DNA of 64,000 nt from Trichoplax adhaerens (lineage: Eukaryota > Placozoa > Uniplacotomia > Trichoplacea > Trichoplacidae), in assembly GCF_000150275.1 (NCBI RefSeq), contig NW_002060943.1, forward strand, positions 8,936,701 to 9,000,700. The letters run 5' to 3'. Each line of letters opens with the position of its first letter. Positions within the stretch are counted from its first letter, which is position 1. Under the pieces are notes generated by a model. It did no database searches. It saw only the letters and a program-made list of their open reading frames with translations, and had not been told where the DNA came from. A program made the translations under genes and the position numbers. This document shows positions 35,640-47,800 of this stretch, one piece after another.

Positions 35640-38600
35640 ATGGTATCCCAAACTAAGTATCACCAGTTACCTAAGGAAGATGAAAGCAAAGAGAACGAAG
35701 GAGAAATGGGCGAACAGAAGCAAGGTCAAGTGACTATTAACTATTTTTGTGGTCGTCGTCAAGTACCACGGAAAGACTTCTACTTGATCATGGTTACTTT
35801 AATCGTCGTCTCAATGATTCTACTTGCGCTGTTTATTACCGCCGCTGCTCGACATCATAAATCTCAAACGTCATCGCAAAAGCACGGACATTCAAGAGTC
35901 ACTCCATCACCGACTTTGCCTTTTCCCTATAAAAGTTTTCGATTACCGGCGTACATTCGTCCAAACCATTATTTAATTGACTTGCGCCCGAACTATGATC
36001 AGCTAACAACTGCTGGTAACGTTTCAATCAACGTTACCAGTAGTAAAAAATCGAATTTTATTATTTTACACAAGAAACATGTCAACATTCTTGACGTTAA
36101 AGTCTCAGAATTAAATAGCAAGAAAGATATCAAAGTCATAAAAACTGATGAATATCACAAATATAATTTCTACTACATCAAGTTAGAACACTACTTACAA
36201 CCTAATAAAGGCTATCTTATTCACGTAAGATTTACAAGTCAAATAAAGACTAAAGTACTTCATGGATTGTATCGCAGTCATTACCGAGCAGCAAGCGGAA
36301 TGACCAGGTTATATATCTCTTATTAAATTATATTTTTTAATTGACGTATGTTATTGAAGTATGTTAATACTAAATGACTAAGATTGGAGTATAGCGTTTT
36401 ATTAATTTGATTGAACTTCAGTTTCTTCAGTGCAAATAGTGTAGCGAAAAATATAGCTCTATTATAGCATTACTGTTAATATGCGATTTATGTTAACTAT
36501 TTTGCTCCTGCTAGCAGAAAATAACAATTAAAGTTTCAAATTGTTATATTCTACAATAAATTACTGTACCGTAGACCGTAGATAAATATAATCATTCCAA
36601 TGTAAAGAATACTGATTTCATCTTTTAAGTTCGGGTAAATTTCCTATCTCCCACGACTACTTCAAGTTCAAACTACCGATCATTTGTTTATTAATTTTAC
36701 AGTATAATGACCACACTCGTTTCGGCAGTGATAATTGTTTGATTATTCTCAAGCTATGATTAAATTCTGTACCGTCCATACTCCCGTAAATTGTTAAGCA
36801 TATCTTCATTATGATGGATTATATTTATGATGTAAAAATGGTTATATATATTTATCTATGTTATAATTACAATTGCTCATTATAAATCGTTATATCACAT
36901 TAAATCATTATAAGACTCACACTAGATAGACATTATTAGAGGGGAAACCTGTAAGAAAAGCCTAAAACGGTAGGTGATTTACTTTACTAATAAGTATTAC
37001 CTTTTTCTGTTACAGATATTTGTACAGTACCCACTTGGAAGCCACTCACGCTCGAGAAATATTTCCTTGTTTTGACGAACCAGCTATGAAAGCAATTTTC
37101 ACACTGACAATCACTTCACCTCCTGGCTATACAGCTATTTCCAACAGTGAAATTCATAAGAAGAAAGTTTTACAGAATAATTATACATTAAATGAATTTC
37201 ATCCTACTCCTCCAATGAGCACTTATTTAGTTGCCTTGGTAGTATCTGATTTTAAAAACCTTGAAGGAAGAACTATAAATAACGTTCGCGTAAGTCAATC
37301 TCAATTTTACCATCATATCCGTTTTCCTGTATCACATAATTATTGTTTAAATTTAGGTTAGAACATGGGCAAATCCGCTTATGTACAAGTATACGAACTA
37401 TTCGTTACATGTAACAATGAAGGTCATCCCTTTCTATGGAAAAACGTTCGGGGTAGCCTATCCTTTGCCTAAGATGGGTATATATGGTTTACTTTGATAA
37501 TTTTACACGTATTAATTAGCTCATTTACGTCTATTTCGGTATTAAAGTATATGGATTTATATGTTTCTTCTTATATAATATAATGTAAAGACTACTAATC
37601 AAATCTTATTTGAATTAGATCTGGTTGCTATACCGGAATTTGCTGCTGGAGCTATGGAAAACTGGGGATTAATCTTATACAGGGAAACATCAATGATATA
37701 TAATAAATGGGTTAATACTTTGCGTACAAAGCAGTGGGTAACTGTTGTAGTTGCACATGAATTAGCACATCAGGTATAGTACAACCTATTTTCGTATTTA
37801 TATTAGATGAACCTAAATTCATTTCTTTAGGTAGGGTATATTATAATTTTGCTTAATACAATCTAATTAGATCACTATTTTCTGGCTTTATAGTTATCTT
37901 AAATTGTATTGTACTAAGTGTTCTTTCTGCTTAAGTTGTATTACTGTATTAATATATATTATTTATTTTCTACTGAATATCTTTCTTGATTTATTATACT
38001 AGTGGTTTGGAAACTTAGTAACGATGAAATGGTGGAGTGATATTTGGCTTAATGAAGGTTTTGCAGCCTTTATGGAACATGTTGGAACAAATCATGTTGC
38101 CCCTGAATTTCAAATGGTAGAATAATATTTACGATGAATTTTGTTAATTTGCTGTTTGGTCATATATAATTATGGACTCTTAGGACAATAATTGTTATTT
38201 ATCTATCTCATGTTCTAACTAGTATGTTGTATACATAGATGAAGCAGTTTCTATTGCGAAATTTTCGTCGGGCACAGTATGCTGATAGTCTTCCTACGAT
38301 ACATCCTCTTGTATCTACGGCAACTAATAGCGATCAGATCGAGTCCTTATTTGACAGTATTTCCTATAAAAAGGTAGTCAAGATAAACTACTTTGTCGAA
38401 GAATTACAAACTGCTATTTCATAGTATAATTCTACAATATTATGCTGTGTAGTCATGCTATCTATTGGTTAATGTAGGGAAGTTGCCTTATAAGAATGGT
38501 GCGGGATTATTTAGGCATACCAAACTTTAATCAAGGAATTCGCCATTATTTATCTACGTATAAGTATAAGAATGCAGATCATAATAACCTATGGCAGGCT

Positions 38601-41600
38601 CTGCAATGGGCAAGTAAAATTTGGTTGATTTTATTTTTATGATGAAGGGATTAGGTACACCTGTTTACCATCTGGATATATACGTACAACATTTACTAAG
38701 TTGAGGCTTTTAAAATAATAGGCTAGCCATGGTAAAGTTAATATCTCTTCGATGATGAGTACTTGGGCCTTGCAACCTGGCTATCCAGTAGTAACTCTTG
38801 GAAGTCATAATAACAATGGTACAGCAACTATTAGTCAGCAAAGATTTCTGTCTGTTCGAAAATCGAAATCTGGGGATTACGGGTCGATAACTGCCTCGTG
38901 AGTAGATGCGGTCACTATTTTTATAATATTCAAAGAAGTCTTTCAAGAATTAGGCAGCAACATAGCATTAGCTTAAAGTTATTACGAAGATACAGTCGGA
39001 AATGCAAATTGTTTATATATCTACGTGCTATAACTTTCTATCTATTTCGATAAGCGATACTAGCGATGTTTGTACTTCGATCTTGGCACGTGAGATTTAA
39101 AAATAAATTAGATATTAAATTCGCTAATATTAATATTATCTTATCATTTTAACCAATACCAGGTCCCTTTGGCATATTCCCATATCATTTCAGACAAAAA
39201 ATAACCGGACTGGTAAATTCATGTTGTTGAAAAGGGCCGGTATGTTTCAAGATAACTAAAATACATCAATGCATTATATATATCAATTAATGATCGGTAT
39301 CAGCCGGATAGAATTTCGTAGCTATTAACTGCAAATCATTAAATAAATATAAATTGTAACTTGGTAGCTAGTACTACCTTTTAGAATGTTTTCATATATA
39401 TTTGATCAAAGCAGTGAATAGCCAATTTGTACCATGTGCATAATTGCTAGGCGCTATCAACCGAGTATTCGTGAATACTAGTAGTATTTTCTAATTTGTT
39501 TTAATAAATCATAAATGTTTATTTCAGATATTTTTCCGTGGAAAAATACTGATGGATGGATAAAATTGAACTCTAACCAAATCGGCTATTTTACTGTTAA
39601 TTATAACATCCAAAATTGGAATTCGCTGACAGATCAGTTAAAGAAAGATTTCTTGGTAATACATTGAAATTGAATAAATACAATAGCTTTATGATAGTAA
39701 AATAGACCATCAAACTGTTCCATCTATTTAAAATCTAGGACCAAAAATAAATACATTTGCGATTATAAGCTAATACATAATAGTTTTATATTTATACTCG
39801 TACGATAGTATGATGATTTATTTGGGAAAAGGTATTCCACTTGCGTTATTATATTCTTAAAAATTGAACTATAACGCCAACTAAATCGGTATTAAGCGAA
39901 AATTATTGAATTTACGAACGAAACTAGACAATTATCGCTATTACCATAAAAATTGTCGGAATGTTTATAAGTTATTCATTAATTCAGTATGATGACCAAA
40001 TTATTGCGACTTTTTGATATTACAGGTGTTCAATGACATAGATCGCTATCAGCTCTTAGGCGACACTTACATGTTAGCTAGGTATGTGAGAACATATTGC
40101 GGATATTGTAAGATATGCAATGCATTAACCAAACCGGGAAACTGTTATCAAATAGGCCTGGCCTGCTAACCATAAAAGTCTTCCTTAATATGACAACCTA
40201 CCTATTTAAAGAAAAAAATTATCTTCCCCTATACGCCGGTTTATATAGTTTAAGCGTAATCAAGCAGGCGATGTCATATAACAAAATTATCCACCAAAAA
40301 TTCGAGGTAACTGTTTAATGATCAAATGTTAAATAGTTTGCTTTCCTATAAATTTTTAAAACCATGACGTAATTATTAAAAAGATCCAGAAAATAAACTA
40401 CAGTGTATAGACTGCCATTATTAATAATCGATTATTGATTTCTAATTACCATTTATGGTTAGTAGTCAAATCCTTATTATTGATCTATTATCGTAATAAC
40501 CAAATCTAGGCATATATCTATCGTTTGATACGACCTCAGATTCAGAGATTAGGCTGGAAACATCAAGCTTCGTATTTGCAGAGGTAACTAGATTTTATTA
40601 CTTGTCTTGTTTATCATTATAATTATTAGCGTTCTCTTATTGATATCTACAACTTCATGAAGGACTGCAGTTTACTATCACTTTTTTCATCTATAGTTTT
40701 CACGGACTTGCATTTTGATTAATTACTTTATAATCCATCTAGTAAATTACAACATCTAATTTTGGTCTATGGCGTTCACTACAACGATAGTACAATAAAG
40801 TCATATAGTTTATCAGCTTATCATCAGTGGGTTTATAATAATACCAGGTAAGACTTAATAATTGCGTATCGCTTGTAGTTTTTAAATTGAATCAATAATC
40901 CAGAATAGGTGATAAAGCTATTGAAGTAGTTTAATCTCAGTAATTCTAAGGATTTATGAATACAGTTATTATATTGTAATTGAAAAATTTTATATAAGAT
41001 AATTTTATATTAGATAACTTAGCGCGATTGTTTCGTATCATAGACTGCCTACGAAATTTCGTAGCCTTATCCTATCGGTAGCTATGAAATATGGTGGGCA
41101 ACCGGCAGAAAAAGTTATGATGGATAAATATTTACATACAAGTTCATCATCTATGAAACGTTTATACTTTGCAATAATGGCTACATCAAAAGATCCTACA
41201 TTTCTAAACAAGTATGGAATATAGCTACATAATTAAATAAGCAAATAAGTTTGTGAAATGAACTGAAAAATGTCTTGTAATAGCAGAAATTAGAAATCTA
41301 TTAAATGTTAAAATTTTAATCGATCAGAGCAACAGTGCTTCTATACTTTTATATTATCTATTTTTGCTTAAGATTTCAATCTTTTCTTGGCTTTTTAGGC
41401 TATTGGTCATGACTTTGGATCCCAGTAAAGTAAGAATTGAAGAAACTGTAACGTATATGAGTTCTGTTGCTAGGAATTCTGTCGGATCTAAACTCTGCTG
41501 GGAATTCTATAAGAAGCATTTTCAAATTATTCATAAAAGGTATGCAATTATTATTACTGATAATAATTATTGGGTAAATGACCTGAATAGATGAGTATCC

Positions 41601-42368
41601 CTAGTGATATATAAATGATGAGTATTGACGTCATTAAATTTATATATTAATATAATAAAACACGATGTACTATTAATCTATTCATTTAAAACTGGAAGCG
41701 GTTATAGTAGTATTTTCTTTCTTGTTATAATCCTTAATATGTGTTGATAAGCGTATATAATTTGTTTAATAAAGCACGATCGATCAAAGTTAGAGAGCTA
41801 TTTATTATATATTGGAATGACTATCAAAGTATTAAAAAATATTTTCTACGTGACATTGATTTACAGGTATAATTCAGAATCCTTTTCGTTATCTCACTTG
41901 ATGAATTCTCTTACTTCCCGATTTAATACTGAAGCCCAGTACAAAGAGGTATCTAAATAGCAATTTTCCATTATTTAATACTCGCACGTATGATATCCTA
42001 AAACTTAGTTCTTTAACAAGCTAATGTACTGGATGTTGCAGTATATTCGAATGCACAATATGATTAACATTGTACATTAAGTATTTTTAAACGATATAAT
42101 GACGTTTAACGCTTACTACCGTACTATTAAACAGAGCTTAATATAGAATGTAGAAAAGTAAAATTTCAGAAATAAGGATATTTATTATTTATATCTATCT
42201 TATAAAATCAATAATCATTAGGTAAAGGACTTTTATCGTGTGCATAATAATGTCGGCGTGGCAAAATCTACAATTCCAATTATCCTATCGAAAATCCGAG
42301 CTAGAATTGATTGGAAGATATTAAATGAGGCTGATGTAATACAGTGGGCAAACAAACATTTAACTTAA
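35640..42368 (+). CDS. M1 aminopeptidase N-like, type II membrane protein (AP-D), canonical motifs
   Basis: Exons: 35640-36307, 37016-37289, 37357-37477, 37619-37773, 38003-38116, 38239-38373, 38478-38609, 38722-38897, 39163-39239, 39528-39655, 40026-40081, 40156-40306, 40510-40583, 40743-40847, 41044-41211, 41399-41539, 41867-41948, 42222-42368; 967 aa. The cytosolic tail (1-46) is charged and Gln-rich, and the signal anchor is about 47-69. FPCFDEP, then GAMEN at 365-369, zinc ligands H401, H405 (HELAHQ) and E424 (NEGF), and Y487 (ISYKKG) are all standard, so this is the most conventional active peptidase of the cluster. GYFTVNYN replaces GYYRVNYD. The ERAP1-C-like repeats are complete, with exon lengths equal to AP-A. 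Intron 7 uses a GC donor (GCAAGT at 38610), required to keep exon 7 at 132 nt and phase 0 as in AP-B and AP-C. It is probably a plasma-membrane exopeptidase for peptides. Confidence 0.94.
36308..37015 (+). other. Long intron 1 of AP-D
   Basis: This 708-bp intron follows the long first exon. It is AT-rich. No nested ORF or obvious duplication like that in AP-C intron 2 is seen. Confidence 0.55.
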
Positions 42369-44875
42369 ATGAATCGTATTAGATATCTTCATATACCTTT
42401 TAAGAAGAAATAAGGTCAAATCTAGTTTCATTTTATGGGATTACGTATGTTATATAATTATACATACAATACAGTACTGTCATAAAGTAAAATGATTCCG
42501 AATGTTAATTACGGCTATTATGTGTTTCATATTTAGCTTATTGTTGATAGATTTGATGACACTAATTTAGCTGTTTTCTTCATGATCTGCTGTATCTATC
42601 GCGAAATAGTGAAATTGCAGATTTATAGTGCTATCATACCTACTTCAACTGCTGTACAATATTGAATTGCACATTTCTCAGCCTTTTTATCTCTTTATGG
42701 CATATAGTATTATATATCATGTGATAGTACTGTATCTGCTGCCGGTTAAAAATCCATATAATAATTGAATTAAAATATTCCATTAGGTGTGTTTCAATTT
42801 TTTTACAAACCATATCAATCATTATATAATTAGATAATATTTATTACAATAACTAATTGCGTTTGTAACCTAATACACATTACTGCATAACAACTTATTC
42901 AGGATACCAATTACCAAGTATCCACTAGGGTCTTTTAACGTACTTCTTTAATTGCAATCAGTACCGTACTTAAAACACATAGTGATAAGATACCTATTTA
43001 CATGTATATTATCATTTAATTAGAAGGTAGCTCCCTTTCTTCTAGATCATGACTAGAATATCGCCTAGTAAATTTGTAGTTACGAATGCGGTAATGTACT
43101 GTCTAATACCGTATAATACATGTATTTTAAGTGCCTTTATTTCAAGATAAAATGATTTTCGTGTTTTGCTAGTATTTATGTAACATCTTCATAGAGGTTA
43201 ACTTACATACTGAATTGTGACTCATTTGAAAACTTATGTACGCGTACAATAAAATAAAATAAATAAATAAGTGTAATTTCGAACTACGGTAAAATTGCGT
43301 GTTTTTCGTTTACTTTAATGATTGAGAAAGTCTATTCACTCTTTGCCTAACAATTAATGATCTAGAGGCTTTTGTTTCAGTTTAAAATCTTTTAACGACA
43401 CCGTGATTCCCGCAAATGCCGTACAACAAAATACCATTCAAAGTTAAAAAATAGTTACATTAATCATGGATTTTTGAGGATTATTTATTAGCTACAGTCT
43501 CAGGCTCATAGAGTCAAACTCAAACATCTATAATACTCGTATACAATAGCATAAAACTTGTCGTGAGATGCAGTAATTTTCTCTGGAGTTGATTAGGCAT
43601 CATGACCAATACAGTAATCTTCCTTCTTCAGGTTAAAAAGTAAAAAGTAAAGTCAAAATTAGCCGGATTAATATCTGTACAGTGTGTACAGTACACGGCA
43701 CAAGTTTCGTTGATCAATTACAGTACTGCTGTAACTGCGCCTACAGTATGATCTAGTATAGTACAGTGCACTAGTCCATATTTCTCTATAGCTGAGAACA
43801 ATGGGACTGTAGAAAATTTGACTTTAAACTGTAGAACAACTTACGATTATTACTATATTACGCCGTAAATATTGTATAAAATAGAAATTGAACTACATAC
43901 TTCAAATATACAACTCATATGCTATCGATTGATATAATTTTACCCTAAGCTGGTCGATACTTCTACATGTATTCCATTTTTTAGTTATCTACTGCGAAAT
44001 TAATCACGCTCTGTACTGTACAGTACACTACAGTACAGTACAGTACAGTACAGTGCACTCAGGTCTACAGTGCAGTACTGTACATGTGTACTGTACAATA
44101 GGCAACTTTTTCAGGGCGGACGGACTGACGATCACTGACGTCTGATGTCACTTTCGCCTCTCTTGACGTATTTTGTACAGTACAATACTGTACTGTACAG
44201 CATCGTACTGTGCAAACAGGGACCTCTAATAATGAATGACTCAGTTTATTACCGTACTGTTCAGTGTAGAGTACTCTGATGTCCTGTACTGTACTGTAGG
44301 CTGTAGAAAGTAAAAAAAAATGGGAAAGTCTCTGGCTGTAGCTTCACACTGTGAGTGACAGTTGTGACAGTGAAGCTCTGAGAGGAGTCGCTGCGAGACT
44401 GCATTTAGCCCAGGTGATAATAATCGTACCGTACCGTACCGTATAGCGGTCCTACTGTGCTATTTTATTTGTGGAGGTGTTCTGATTTCTGCATGTTTTC
44501 TAGCTCACAAATACCATACAGTCCTTGCTGGATACGGTAAATCGGTAATCGCCCATCTCGAAGAAGGACGTAAAGCTGATTGAAAAATTGTGGTTAAAGT
44601 TCAGAAGCTAGCGTGTATTCCGACAGGTGAAAGAAATTTTAGACAGTAACTATAAATTGATATTGACCAGTATAAACCTTGTAGGCTAATCAGACTTTTC
44701 TGGTACTTGTAACAATCTGCATAAACAATTCCACTTCATACCGTATTGATGTTGAGCATATCCAATTCTCCATATAGGATATTGTATGAGTTTTAATGTA
44801 CTTTATCTCTGTCCAAGGCTATATTGTTCATTCCGTTGCTAAAGATTGTTCCTTCGCTTGCTTTAGGTAGCCATC
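42369..44875. other. Spacer and 5' region of talin
   Basis: No coding exon. From about 43.67 kb it becomes rich in overlapping GTACAGTAC/TACTGTAC palindromes, with a short (CGTAC)n run at 44425-44442. A less AT-rich block at about 44340-44413 ends CCCAG followed by GTGATA, and the talin ATG is preceded by a TTTAG acceptor ending about 44866. This suggests a non-coding 5' exon of talin ending at 44413, but that is only inferred. Confidence 0.5.
43675..44300. repeat. GTACAGTAC-rich palindromic low-complexity tract
   Basis: Dense overlapping copies of CAGTACAGTAC, CTGTACAG and their reverse complements occur at 43675-43765, 44010-44095, 44170-44215 and 44250-44300. Further isolated copies lie inside talin intron 1 (45478-45525, 46028-46040, 46988-47030). 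The motif is self-complementary, so long stretches can fold back. No coding potential. Confidence 0.7.
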
Positions 44876-47800
44876 ATGTCGCAATCGTTAGCGCTGAGGA
44901 TTGTCCTCATCCATCTGCATGTGAAACAAATTAAAACAATGAAAGTAAGTGGATCAACATGACTTTATGAATTTTGCTTCTTGTGTTTTTTTTATCCTTA
45001 CATCGTATTGAAATGGAATTGAAATCTTGCAAGATTAAGGCACACAAGTCAGGAGAAATTAATATGTGATTGATCTTGAATTGTACTAAGTAAAATCTTG
45101 ACAAATTTTTGCTATGCCTTGCTTTCCATTGAAAAGTCTATAATGGACCTGGTAGTGTGACTCATAATACTCTAGTCTTGATACGGCATTATTGTTTGAA
45201 TGTTTTCTACCTCCTGTCTGGGTAGTACGGTACTATTGGTACGTCCAATCAATGTGATCGTCCATCACCACCAAGGCTCTTCTACTTTCCTTCAATACAT
45301 TACAATTCTGGTGTTAAAGTAAATTGTCTACAGTATTCCAACTGAGCAAGATTCTGGATTTTATTGATGTCTTCGTACTTGCCATGCTTTCAAATGTATG
45401 TTTAGTCATTAGTCTACTCTAGGCTTTTTACAATGTTGGCAAACTTGAGCCATTGAATGGATTTACCCTACGTTATCTTACTGTACAGTACTGTATATGC
45501 TGTAGTACAATACTGTATTGTAGTGATTGTAAATGAATTACACCAGCAATAAATACGTATAGGATACGCCATGCTTACAGCTAGAACGTGTTCATGCCAT
45601 CTAAATGGTTGACCAAACGGCCTACTGGTAAGACCGATTCATTAGAAGAACAGTACTCTTGCTTTATGACGGAAATAGCGGATAGGCTATTTGGGGACTA
45701 GACCCACTGACGACTGGAAGTACTTTGAGATTGAATGGTAGATGCGCGTGGGTTTTTTGTTCACTAAATCCAAAATATGATTTCTAAGGATTCAGTACTC
45801 TGAGGAAGGATTCGGATTCGATTTTACCGGATGAGAATCGGATTTCGTAGTGCACAATTCACTTGATCGCTGCCAGCAGTCGACATTACACCGTAATTAA
45901 GACTGAACTGTGCTGTGAACAGCACGGTACGCTGTAGCGACACAGTAGTTGATTGCTGAGCTCTTTAATCGGGCCTAATTTTAATTTTGTCCAATACGTA
46001 AGATGTGTTTTGACGTAATTGCAAATAGTGTACAGTACAATCAAATCGTAGTTGCTACAATACAGTATTTGATTCGTGAAATGATAGCGGTAGCATTGTT
46101 ACCTGGGTAGTTTCTCGTATACTAGCCAGTCCTTTGGTGCGATAGAATAGTCATTTATGTAATAATATTGTGTGTGGAGCTTTTGCTTCGCATTGTTTTC
46201 AAACAGAATCCCGTAGTGTGAGGACCTGATTGGCAGATGATCGATAGAGCTTATGATTAATACGACAGAATGACAGCACAGTAGTAATCGATATCGCGTA
46301 GTTAGATACCTTCCGCATCTGATAATGACAGCATTATGCGTACACGTACATTGTATACCCGCATACCATAGTCCATTGAAAAAGCTGTTAAAGAGGTTAA
46401 CAACTTGTTTAAATAGCGTTTGACGTTCCTCCCTGTAATTAGGTGTTTCTAATGCTAGTATAGTAAGCAGTAATAGCGAGAGTACAGATACTGTATAAGT
46501 CAGTATAACCCAATGACTATAATGTAATCATATAAATTAATTAATTATAAAAGCCCTCAAGTGACAATTAAAGGATCATATTTGCTTTTCTATAAATTAT
46601 TTGAATCAATTTGTTTACGTTAACCTTGACGGACTCACTTTTCAATACAGTGCATGATGTTTCCTGAACTTTGTTCCTAAATCGTATCGAAATTTAGGAT
46701 TTTAAAGTGATCTTGTAGAGGACATAGTATTCTGTGGCTTTATACATCGTTATGTAATTTTAATATTTGCATTGAAAAAGGTTAAAATGCTAGAGTTGTA
46801 ATTACTTTATACACACGCAAGTGTTATAGACATTTGTACGAATATAATCGATGAGATTGCATGATTCAGCCCAACCCAGAGAATCGAATAGCTCTACATT
46901 CAGTATTTCACCTAAAATGCCTTATTTCATTCACGAATCCCTAGTTGTGCCACCTCTTGGTAATACAGTACTTAAATCTTGCGCTAAACTGTACAGTAGC
47001 TGAAGAATATATAATGTGTACAGTACATAGCACATTACTAGGAGATAGTATGCCTTAGCAATTCTAACGGTGTAAGAGCGTAGTGAGAAGCAGCGGCTAA
47101 TACCTTTATTCTTTAGTATTCCCTGGAAAGATATTGAACTCGTCTTTGTTTTTATCTATTTTTATGATAGTTTGACAGCTCATCCATTATTTACGATGTC
47201 TGCAAGTCTATTTATGAAAAATTTAGTGATTACAACTTAGGTCCAGGTAAGGAATGTATGTATGTTAGCCATGTTGTAACTTTTGAAAATTGTAGAAGTG
47301 TCTAGATAAGGATAAATTTTTGATAATAATATATTATTACAACTAAAACAATAGATGACAAAGTATAAGCTGCTTTTGAATACCGTAGCATGTCTAGTAG
47401 TAAATTGCGTCGCTATCGAAGGGAGAGACCATCATAGTTAAAAATAGTTATTGTTTCAGTAATAATTTTTGTGCGTTTAACCAAGGTGTAAATAAACTTG
47501 GTTTAAAAGATAGTGAGTGAAATTTTCCATTAGTGTTAACGTAAATTAAGGCTTTTTTGTGATAGATAAGAAATTATTCTTCTGTACTAAACTCTTACTC
47601 TTTATCAATGATTTACTGTGTGTGTAGAAGCTGATTATGGTCTATTCTTAGCGGATGAAGATCCTAAGAAGGGTATTTGGTTAGATCCTGGCCACGCCCT
47701 AGATTTTTACATGCTAAAAAATGGGGTATAGTATTCCGATACAGTATTAGTTTTAACCTATCATGTCAGGCTATTAAAAGTCTGTATGTTCTGAAAGTGG

